A stretch of 32,300 bases of DNA from an uncultured Clostridia bacterium (lineage in GTDB: Bacteria; Bacillota; Clostridia; TANB77; CAG-508). Positions within the stretch are counted from its first letter, which is position 1, and each line of letters starts with the position of its first letter. Below are positions 20,161 through 27,189 of the stretch, piece by piece. Location: assembly GCA_948630815.1 (NCBI GenBank), contig CAPIEU010000016.1, positions 1 to 32,300 of the forward strand, in the 5' to 3' direction. The notes under the pieces are model-generated. The model ran no database searches, was not told the DNA's origin, and saw only the letters and a program-made list of their open reading frames with translations. Made by a program: the position numbers and the translations under genes.

Positions 20161-20164
20161 CATA

Positions 20165-20198
20165 AAAAAGACTAGGACTTGCACTCCTAGTCTTTTTA
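20165..20198. terminator. Bidirectional terminator, peptide gene and sortase gene
   Basis: AAAAAGACTAGGA pairs with TCCTAGTCTTTTT, with T runs on both strands. Serves the peptide gene (+) and probably the sortase (-), whose stop is at 20275. Confidence 0.9.
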
Positions 20199-20274
20199 TT
20201 ACATTTTGAAAAACTTCTTATTCTTCTTGACGTCATAGTTATTATAACATCTATTATATTGTATGTCAAATTTT

Positions 20275-21066
20275 CTATTTTATTTCTCTTGCTTTTACTA
20301 CTTGTCTTTGTGTTCCATAGGTTCTACAAGTTATTAATGTAATCTCTTTTTTTCCTCCTGTTTTTTGCGATGTACAACTTGTATCTGATGGATCTACTAT
20401 ATATGTATCATATACTTCATATTTTATAGTTTTTCCTGTTAAATCTGTTAATTCTATTATTGCTCCCATTTCTATATCTGGTAATTTTCCAAACATTTTC
20501 TTGTTTTTATAATTATGTCCTACTATTACATAGTTTCCCTCTTCATTTGGACCATGTCCCCAATATTTTACAAGTGATATTTTAAGTATTTCATCTATAT
20601 GTTCTTCTGCTGTTTTTAATACTGGATAATTAATATCTAATGAAGGTATTTTTAATACTGCATCTGTTTCATATTCTGTACCGTTTGCTGTTTTATATGT
20701 TTCCCTAGGCATAGATGTATTTTGTTCTGCGTTTTGAATATAGTTTTCTAGGTCTTTTGCAAGTTTTGTTACATCTATTTCTTCATTATTTGCTACATTT
20801 TCATCTAATGTAACTATTAAAACATCATTTTCTACCCTAGCTGTAGTATTGTCTTCTATTTCAAAATTTCCACCAAGGTCAAGGTTTGCTAGTATTTCTT
20901 GTGATACTTCTTCACTTTTGTTTTTATCAAATTCTGCATATATGTAGTACGAAAATAATAAACATATCAAAAAGACTGATAAGAAAAAGTTCATTTTATA
21001 TAGCTTCTTTTTTCTTTTCAGTTCAGGAGTTACAAATATTTTTTCAGTTACTAATATTTGGTTCAT
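20275..21066 (-). CDS. Sortase (transpeptidase)
   Basis: 263 residues. Cytoplasmic Lys-rich start (MNQILVTEK then KRKKKLYK), one membrane segment at about 27-45, an acidic linker, then the sortase beta-barrel from about 135. Catalytic His184 (VGHNYKNKKMF), Cys247 (TLITC) and Arg254 (TQRQVV) are in the expected order. Sortases join sorting-signal proteins to the wall or to pilin subunits. The class is not certain; the TLITC and GHNYK context suggests a B- or D-like clostridial type. No LPxTG-like substrate is found in the window. ATG with AGGAGG six bases upstream. Confidence 0.9.
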   Translation of the reverse strand: MNQILVTEKIFVTPELKRKKKLYKMNFFLSVFLICLLFSYYIYAEFDKNKSEEVSQEILANLDLGGNFEIEDNTTARVENDVLIVTLDENVANNEEIDVTKLAKDLENYIQNAEQNTSMPRETYKTANGTEYETDAVLKIPSLDINYPVLKTAEEHIDEILKISLVKYWGHGPNEEGNYVIVGHNYKNKKMFGKLPDIEMGAIIELTDLTGKTIKYEVYDTYIVDPSDTSCTSQKTGGKKEITLITCRTYGTQRQVVKAREIK

Positions 21067-21096
21067 ATAGTCCTCCTCATTTTATACTACAATATC

Positions 21097-21102
21097 ATTA
21101 TA
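21097..21102 (-). promoter_or_regulatory. Possible -10 element of the sortase gene
   Basis: TATAAT preceded by TGC, an extended -10; no good -35 is seen. Confidence 0.4.
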
Positions 21103-21168
21103 GCATATGTTATTTTTTTTTGAAATAGTTTAGGAAAATAAATATATTAAAAATTTGTTACAAATTAA

Positions 21169-21189
21169 ACAATGCTTTTATAGCATTGT
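21169..21189 (-). terminator. Terminator overlapping the 54-residue gene's end
   Basis: ACAATGC pairs with GCATTGT, followed on the minus strand by TTAATTTGT. The stem contains the last codons of the gene. Confidence 0.6.
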
Positions 21190-21342
21190 TTTTGGTTGTT
21201 CTTTATTAATATTTTCTCTATCAAATATGTCATCATTTTCATAGTTGGTATAATCTGTAAAATTTCCTGTGTTCATTTGGTATGTTAAATTCATTAGTTC
21301 TATATCATCTTCAAATCCAAATTCACGATATGACCTTGCCAT
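21178..21342 (-). CDS. Small acidic protein, 54 residues, unknown
   Basis: Begins MARSYREFGFEDD, rich in Asp, Glu, Asn and Tyr, with no membrane segment or known motif. GGAGG lies eight bases before the ATG at 21342, better than the upstream ATG at 21384, which lacks a binding site and lies at the promoter. It has its own promoter (21376-21404) and a terminator at the stop, so it is likely expressed. Not recognised. Confidence 0.7.
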   Translation of the reverse strand: MARSYREFGFEDDIELMNLTYQMNTGNFTDYTNYENDDIFDRENINKEQPKTML

Positions 21343-21375
21343 AATAATTCCTCCAACTAGATAAACTTCATTAAT

Positions 21376-21404
21376 ATTATACATTATTAGCTTACAAATT
21401 GCAA
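21376..21404 (-). promoter_or_regulatory. Promoter of the 54-residue gene
   Basis: TTGCAA (21399-21404), 17 bases, TATAAT (21376-21381). Confidence 0.8.
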
Positions 21405-21416
21405 TATTTTATAGTT

Positions 21417-21479
21417 TTATCTGGTAATGCTTATTATTGTTTCAAAGTCTTCATCAAGTGTAAAATAATTTTTTGTCAT
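21417..21479 (-). CDS. 20-residue peptide coupled to the guanylate-kinase-like gene
   Basis: MTKNYFTLDEDFETI then five more residues. The ATG lies one base after the TAG of the gene above, with GAGGT eight bases ahead inside that gene's end. This arrangement suggests translational coupling. Short, so chance is possible, but both the binding site and position favour a real peptide. Confidence 0.5.
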   Translation of the reverse strand: MTKNYFTLDEDFETIISITR

Positions 21480-21480
21480 A

Positions 21481-22050
21481 CTAAATACCTCTATTTTCTT
21501 CTAACATTAATTTTTTTACTAGATTAATTATTTCATTTTCTGATGTTTTGTCATAGTTATTATATAAAATATAATCGAACATATTTCTTAAATTTTCATC
21601 TGTAGTAATTCTTCTATAGTGTTCATCAATTTCTAAAAGTCTATCTTTTTCTACTGTAAGACTTAAATGTCTGTCTCGTGTTTTATCTTTTGCTATTTCA
21701 AGGTCTGTTGGTAATATATATATTGTACATAAATATGGACATACTTTTTTAAAATCAAATATTGTATCATAATGTAATTCAAATACAGTATTTTTATTAG
21801 AGTTTAATGCCTCATATGTATAGGCATAGATATTTCCTAGCATCTCAAATTCATATGCAATTTTACCATCATCTCTTAATTTTTGTAATTCACTATGTGT
21901 TATAAATATTTTATCCTCATTATTTTTTTCTCCCTCTCTACTCTTGCGAGTTGTTATTATTTTTATTTTTTCAAAACCTAGTTCTTCTACAATTCTATCT
22001 TTATAATAGGATTTTCCTACTCCAGTTACTCCTGCAAGTGCAAGTAGCAT
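21481..22050 (-). CDS. Guanylate-kinase-like P-loop protein
   Basis: 189 residues. P-loop AGVTGVGKS at 6-14, then the GMP-kinase-like order KIITTRKSREGE, FEMLGNIYAYT, ILPTD and a Lys/Arg-rich lid-like segment (KDKTRDRHLS). It is shorter and more divergent than housekeeping Gmk, so it may be a specialised kinase rather than the essential enzyme. ATG at 22050 has AAGGTG six bases upstream; the GTG at 22059 overlaps that site and is unlikely. Followed by the coupled 20-residue frame. Confidence 0.75.
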   Translation of the reverse strand: MLLALAGVTGVGKSYYKDRIVEELGFEKIKIITTRKSREGEKNNEDKIFITHSELQKLRDDGKIAYEFEMLGNIYAYTYEALNSNKNTVFELHYDTIFDFKKVCPYLCTIYILPTDLEIAKDKTRDRHLSLTVEKDRLLEIDEHYRRITTDENLRNMFDYILYNNYDKTSENEIINLVKKLMLEENRGI

Positions 22051-22096
22051 GAAATACACCTTCTTTTTACATTATTTTTATATTATATCGTTAATA

Positions 22097-22126
22097 TACA
22101 AAAAATGCAACCTTATTAGGTTGCAT
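22097..22126 (-). terminator. Terminator after the first ABC exporter operon
   Basis: ATGCAACC pairs with GGTTGCAT, followed by TTTTTTG on the minus strand. Confidence 0.88.
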
Positions 22127-22162
22127 TATGTTGCTTTTATTATTGTTCGGTTCCAATTTATA

Positions 22163-22350
22163 AAAAGCTTCGAAGAATTTACTTAAAACCTCCTTTAACA
22201 AGGGAGGTGGCAGTCCGCACAGGACTGACGGTGGGTTTTTATTATTGCTTTTTAGAACCCCCAGTCGCCCATTCGGGCGCCAGCCCCCTTATTAAAGGGG
22301 CTTTTTTGCACATCTTCGTAAGATATTTAAGATATAGACTAAACATTAAC
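22163..22350. repeat. Repeat A, copy 1
   Basis: About 185 bases, closely similar (roughly 80% by eye) to 24241-24430. Contains CCTCCTTTAACAAGGGAGG, a hairpin with ACAGGACTGACGG, AACCCCCAGTCGCCCATT and a CCCCTTATTAAAGGGG palindrome. Begins with CTTCGAAGAA, also the centre of repeat B. Ends about five bases from the stop of the ABC gene at 22355. Confidence 0.85.
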
Positions 22351-22354
22351 TATT

Positions 22355-24098
22355 TTACTGCAGGCTTGCATAGTATGCATTATATAACTTGCTATAATAT
22401 CCGTCCTTTTCTTAATAGCTCTAAATGGCTTCCCATTTCCTGTATTTCACCTGCATCTAATACTATTATTTTGTCTACATTTACTATTGTTGCAAGACGA
22501 TGTGCTATAAATATTGAGGTTTTCTTTTTAGATATTATATCTATTGATTTTTGTATTAGGCTTTCTGTATGTGTATCTATGTTTGCTGTTGCTTCATCTA
22601 ATATGAAAATTGATGGATTATGTGCAAATATTCTCGCAAATGCAAGCAACTGTTTTTGCCCACTTGAAAATGATGCTCCTCTTTCTTTTGCTACTTCATC
22701 TATTCCATTTGGTAGTGAATTTACAAATTCTTCTGCTGATGATAATTTTATCGCTTCTTCAATGTCTTCATCTGGAATGTTTGAATTTAGTTTTATATTG
22801 CTTTTTATATCTCTTGCAAATATGAATGGATCTTGTAAAATAATTCCTATATTCTTTCTTAGGCTTCTTTTGTTAATGTTTTTGATGTTTACTCCGTCTA
22901 ATAATATTTCACCTTGTTGTATTTCATAAAATCTGTTTATTAGGTTTGTTATTGTTGTTTTTCCACATCCTGTTTTCCCAACTAGTGCTATACTTTGCCC
23001 TGGTTCTATTGTAAAACTTACGTTTTTTAATACCCAGTTTTTATTATCATATGAAAACCATACATTTTTAAATTCGATTTTTCCTTTTACATCTTTTAGC
23101 TCCATTCCTGTTTCCAAATCTTCTAAATATTCTTTATGGTCTAATATATCATATATTTTGTTTATTGATACAAATGCTTCTTGTACTACTTCTATATTGT
23201 CTATTATTCTGGTTATTGGTTCAAATAGTTGTTTTATATATGTTATAAATACATATATTAATCCTACTTCCATATGTATTCCTATCCAGTGGTTAACACA
23301 TGCCCATACTATTATTGCTATTGCTAAATTTTCTAATATTGTCATTAGTGCTGGAAGTAACCCTTCTATTATCCCTCCTGGTAATCTTGAATTTTTATAA
23401 TCATTTGTTAATTTTTCACATTCATTTTGTTTTTCTTTTTGTATATTAAATATTTTTATTAATTTTGCACCATAAATTGATTCTGCTAAGAATGTATTTA
23501 AATTTGTTTTTATTTTTTTTGATTTATCATATATTTTGTTTAATAGTTTTGTTAATGTTACTGAAAATAGTATTATAAGTGGTATTACGATGAATGCTAA
23601 CAAACTTAGTTTATAGCTAAAATAAATCATTATTCCTGAAAGTATTATTATTAATATTACATCTTTAAAAAAGGTGGTTAATACATCTTTAAATAATGTA
23701 GATACATCTTCTACATCATTTGTTATTCTTACAAATAATTTGCCTGCTGGGGTTTTGTCGTGAAATGGGATTCCTGCATTTTGAGTATATTTATATAGTC
23801 TATTTCTCATTGTGTATATTACATTTTCTCCCATCATATTGGTGGTTGTACTTGCAATGAAGTCTATTATATTTCCTATTATTACTAATGCTATGTATAT
23901 AGCACCAATTATTCCTATTGTTAGTATTCCTTTTTGATATACTCCTAGGCTTAAATATTCATCAATTACTACTTTTATTAGGTATGGCTTTGACATTTCT
24001 ATTAATCCTATTATTAAGGATAATATGTTTACTATTATGATAGTTTTTTTATGTGGTTTTGCCATTTCTAAAACTCTATGTAATGTTTTGTTTTTCAT
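22355..24098 (-). CDS. ABC exporter half, catalytic Walker B side (one +1 shift at CGGA near the C-terminus)
   Basis: 580 residues with CGGA at 22400-22403 read as Gly566; read plainly the protein ends early as GRIL. The joined tail KGGYYSKLYNAYYASLQ is the usual end of this family (GGYY.LYN). Six membrane segments in residues 1-310, then the nucleotide-binding domain: Walker A VGKTGCGKTT near 373, signature SFSSGQKQ (degenerate against LSGGQ), Walker B IFILDEAT with the catalytic Glu, and the AHRL switch His. With the partner at 24434 this gives one good and one degenerate ATP site, as in BmrCD/TM287-288-type multidrug exporters. The ATG at 24098 has AAAGGAG six bases ahead; an earlier in-frame ATG at 24173 lies in a palindromic repeat and is rejected. 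Confidence 0.92.
22400..22403 (-). other. In-phase CGGA, +1 shift site 11 (Gly566 of ABC half)
   Basis: GGA CGG ATA TTA TAG stops. GGA (C)GGA TAT TAT AGC AAG gives GGYYSK and 12 more residues to TAA at 22355. Confidence 0.93.
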
Positions 24099-24141
24099 TG
24101 GTTTCTCCTTTTCAAAATTCTTTAGAATTTCGTTTTCTTTA

Positions 24142-24168
24142 GGGCAGACACAAGGTCTGCCCCTACAT
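24142..24168. repeat. Dispersed palindrome, copy 8
   Basis: GGGCAGACACAAGG then TCTGCCCCTACAT, a near-perfect family member, 44 bases upstream of the ABC start codon. Confidence 0.88.
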
Positions 24169-24240
24169 GTCACTTTTTTAAGTCCGCTTTGCTCTTTACT
24201 TTTTAATTAATATTTTGTTCATGTTCAGTATTAATACATA

Positions 24241-24430
24241 AAAAACTTCAAATAATTTGCTTAAGACCTCCTTTAACAAGGGAGGTGGCAGCCGAAGGCT
24301 GACGGAGGGTTCTTATTATTGCTTTTTAGAACCCCCAGTCGCCCATTTGGGCGACAGACCCCTTATTAAAGTGGCTTTCTTGCATGCCTTTGTAAGATAT
24401 TATAAAATATAGTTTAAACTATAACAATAT
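24241..24430. repeat. Repeat A, copy 2
   Basis: Same order of blocks as copy 1 in the same orientation, with a CTTCAAATAA start in place of CTTCGAAGAA. Ends four bases from the ABC stop codon at 24434. Confidence 0.85.
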
Positions 24431-24433
24431 TTC

Positions 24434-26179
24434 TCACTGTAATACCATTTCGTCTTTTGCTGATTGTTGTTTATAAAATTCGTAGTATTTTCCTTTTTCT
24501 TCTATTAGAGTTTTATGTGTTCCCATTTCTATTATGTTTCCAGCATCTAATACTACAATTTTGTTCGCATCTTTTATGTCTGATATTCTATTTGAAATTA
24601 TTATACAGGTTTTGTCTTTTACAAGTTCTTTTACATTGTTTAATACCATTTGTTCTGTTCTATTATCTAGTGCCGAGAAAGTATCATCAAATATAACGAT
24701 ATTACTTTTGTTTAAGAAAGCTCTTGATATTACTACTCTTTGTTTTTGTCCTCCTGAAAGATCTCCTCCTCTTTCTCCTATTACTGTGTCTATTCCGTTT
24801 TGCATTTTTTCTATATCGTCATATATCATTGCATTTTTGGTACTTTCTTTTATTTCTTCTTCTTCAAAACCATCTTTAAATAGTTTTACATTTTCTCTAA
24901 GAGTTGTTGAAAATAAGAAGTTGTCTTGTGTTATATAACATATGTTATCTCTTAAAGTTTTTAATGGAATATCATTTATATCTTGTCCATCTATAAATAT
25001 TTTTCCGTTTTTTACTGGATATAGTCTTAATAGTAGGTTCATAAGTGTTGTTTTTCCACTTCCTATTGTTCCTATTATTCCTAGGGTTTCTCCTTTGTTT
25101 ACTGTTATATTTATATTATTTAGTACTGTTTCTATGTGTTCTGGATAATTAAAGGTTAAATCTTTTATTTCAATATTTCCTATTATATTTTCTTCATTCT
25201 GTAAGTTACTTTTTAGAGAAATTTTTTCACGTTCTAAATTGAATACTTTATCTAATCTTTTATATGAAAGTTCAGCTCTTTTATATCTTGAAATAACTGA
25301 TGGCAGCCATGATACTGGTCCTACAAATAGCCCAATATAACCATTGAATGCAACAAAATCTCCTACTGAAATAGTTCCTTCTAATACTAATTTTGAACCA
25401 TATAAAAGTGATATTCCATAACACAAGCCAAATCCAATATTTAAACAAGTTGATAATAATGTAGAATGTACATCTACTGCATTGTTTGCTTCTTTTAATT
25501 TTCTATTTTTTCTTATGAATTCTTTTAATTGATTTGTTTCACCAGTATATGCTTTTGTTGTTCTTATTGCATCTGTACTTTCTTGTACATATTCCGAAAG
25601 TTCTGTAAAATATTTTTGTGATTTTCTATAACTTTGTTCTAAGTACATTTTTATTTTTATTATAATTAGCAGAGTTATTATAATAGGACAAAGTGTTATA
25701 ATTGTAAGTATTACATTTACACCTGACATCATTGTATATGTAGCAATAATCATAGTGAATACAAATCTAGTTCCAAAAGAAATAAGTCTATATATAAATG
25801 CTCTTATTTCAGTAATGTCTTTTACGAAATATGACATTAGCTCTCCATTTTTAATATTTTGGATATTAGTCATTTTTATTTTCATAAATTGTTCAAATAG
25901 TTTATCTTTTATATCTCTTTCAATACTTCTTGGAATATATCCTACAAGCCATCTCCAAGGCATTCTTACCAAAAGTAAAATTATACATATTCCTAATAGA
26001 TAAAATGTATATGTAATTATTTGCTCTTTATTTGCTTCTATATTATATAAAAGGTCTACTATTTTTCCTATTATTTTTGGTGGATATGTTAGAAAATACA
26101 TATTTAACATTATAAAAAATACTGTTAAAAATGTAGTTAATTTATATTTCTTTAGTATTTTGATAAGTACCTTTTTCAC
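24434..26179 (-). CDS. ABC exporter half, degenerate Walker B side
   Basis: 581 residues, intact. Six membrane segments in residues 1-300, then the ATPase domain: Walker A GTIGSGKTT near 360, Q-loop YITQDN, signature GGDLSGGQKQR (canonical), Walker B NIVIFDDTFSALD with Asp in place of the catalytic Glu, and ISNRIS where the switch His is expected. Both changes mark the non-catalytic half of a heterodimeric exporter; the partner is the gene starting at 24098. Likely exports lipophilic compounds or peptides; substrate unknown. GTG start with AAAGGA about 12 bases upstream. Confidence 0.92.
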   Translation of the reverse strand: MKKVLIKILKKYKLTTFLTVFFIMLNMYFLTYPPKIIGKIVDLLYNIEANKEQIITYTFYLLGICIILLLVRMPWRWLVGYIPRSIERDIKDKLFEQFMKIKMTNIQNIKNGELMSYFVKDITEIRAFIYRLISFGTRFVFTMIIATYTMMSGVNVILTIITLCPIIITLLIIIKIKMYLEQSYRKSQKYFTELSEYVQESTDAIRTTKAYTGETNQLKEFIRKNRKLKEANNAVDVHSTLLSTCLNIGFGLCYGISLLYGSKLVLEGTISVGDFVAFNGYIGLFVGPVSWLPSVISRYKRAELSYKRLDKVFNLEREKISLKSNLQNEENIIGNIEIKDLTFNYPEHIETVLNNINITVNKGETLGIIGTIGSGKTTLMNLLLRLYPVKNGKIFIDGQDINDIPLKTLRDNICYITQDNFLFSTTLRENVKLFKDGFEEEEIKESTKNAMIYDDIEKMQNGIDTVIGERGGDLSGGQKQRVVISRAFLNKSNIVIFDDTFSALDNRTEQMVLNNVKELVKDKTCIIISNRISDIKDANKIVVLDAGNIIEMGTHKTLIEEKGKYYEFYKQQSAKDEMVLQ

Positions 26180-26643
26180 TATTTATCTTTTCCTTTCTTT
26201 TGTATGGTTCTTAAATTATATTTTGCCAACACTATAATACACTATTTTGTTTAATTTTTAAATGATATATTTTATGTGATTGTAAAGTATATTGCCATAT
26301 TTTATAGTATTATATGGTTTTTTGGCTATTATGTAGATTTCATTATTTTTTTGTTACGTTTTAGTTACATTTGATGTTTTTTAAGCTGGTTTTTAGTATA
26401 ATAAATGAAGAAAATAAAATATATTACTTCTTTGACTCTAATTAATGTTATAAACTTATTTTGTTACAATTCACAGTTACTTCTTAAAATCCGCTTCATC
26501 TTGCTGGATGTAAGGCGTTTTTATTTTTCTCGCAAGGTCTCGAAAAATAAAAAGCTCTTGCGTCCACATGAAGCTACTTTGTTCTATAAATAGCTGTGAA
26601 TTATACTATTTTATCTATAATTATAAAAAAGGGATTTATTGAT
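26180..26643. other. Divergent intergenic region with repeat C
   Basis: Separates the ABC operon (-) from the YcxB-like gene (+). Contains repeat C copy 2. A TATAAT at about 26397-26402 lacks a matching -35. A 62-codon frame through the repeat has no binding site and is rejected. Confidence 0.6.
26468..26602. repeat. Repeat C, copy 2 (full length, inverted ends)
   Basis: About 135 bases bounded by AATTCACAGTTA and TAGCTGTGAATT (inverted), with an inner hairpin GTTTTTATTTTTC / GAAAAATAAAAAGC. Looks like a MITE-like non-coding element; no transposase is present. Confidence 0.75.
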
Positions 26644-27147
26644 ATGGAAAAATTATTTGAAAATACTACAACATATACTACAGATGTTTATAAAGAATTT
26701 GTTAATTTTCATAACCAAAAATATAACTTAAAGTATCATTTATATACTTTGTTTATATTAATACTTGTTGTATTTTGTATGGTTTCACAATTTAAATATG
26801 GAAATACTTTGCTTGGAATTTTATTTGTTTTTGTTATGATAGTTTTTTTAGTTTGGAGAATTTTCCATCCTACTTTTTTTGTAAAAAAAGAGGCTAAAAG
26901 CGATAAAGTACAAAAACAAATGAAGAATATTTATTCTTTTTATGATAAGTATATGACTATAAAAAATTCTAAGAATAATATTAAACTTAATTATTATAAA
27001 CTATATAAGGTTTTTGAAACTGAAAATTATTTTTATCTTTATATAAATAAGAATTATTCTTTTGTACTTTCAAAAGATACTTTTTCTGTTGGTAATCCTA
27101 ATGATTTCTATAAGTTTATGAAGAAGAAATTATGGTATAAGATATAA
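26644..27147 (+). CDS. YcxB-like membrane protein
   Basis: 167 residues. A cytoplasmic start, two membrane segments (about 37-55 and 60-80, separated by FKYGN), then a YcxB-like C-terminal domain with YYKLYKVFETENYFYLY and SFVLSKDTF, the pattern of that family. Function is not known. ATG at 26644 preceded by AAAAGGGA about 11 bases away; an earlier ATG at 26596 has no site. Isolated on the plus strand. Confidence 0.75.
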   Translation: MEKLFENTTTYTTDVYKEFVNFHNQKYNLKYHLYTLFILILVVFCMVSQFKYGNTLLGILFVFVMIVFLVWRIFHPTFFVKKEAKSDKVQKQMKNIYSFYDKYMTIKNSKNNIKLNYYKLYKVFETENYFYLYINKNYSFVLSKDTFSVGNPNDFYKFMKKKLWYKI

Positions 27148-27184
27148 AACTTCAGGTCGCATACCTGCGACCTGAAGTTTTTTT
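27147..27184. terminator. Bidirectional terminator between YcxB-like gene and ABC gene
   Basis: A perfect 15-pair stem (AAACTTCAGGTCGCA with its complement), four-base loop, T run on the plus strand. Lies between two convergent stops. Confidence 0.95.
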
Positions 27185-27189
27185 ATTCT

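Larger units (their letters stand above)
22051..22354. other. Intergenic with terminator and repeat A
   Basis: Contains the terminator at 22097-22126 and repeat A copy 1. No gene supported. Confidence 0.7.
24099..24433. other. Gap between the two ABC halves
   Basis: No gene. Occupied by palindrome copy 8 and repeat A copy 2, which separate two genes expected to be adjacent in one operon. Confidence 0.7.

Noticed and set aside
24099..24173. Upstream ATG giving an ABC N-terminal extension
   Set aside because: The extension is translated palindrome; AAAGGAG and MKNKT at 24098 mark the real start.
26405..26593. 62-codon plus-strand frame
   Set aside because: Runs through repeat C with no binding site and no protein-like composition.
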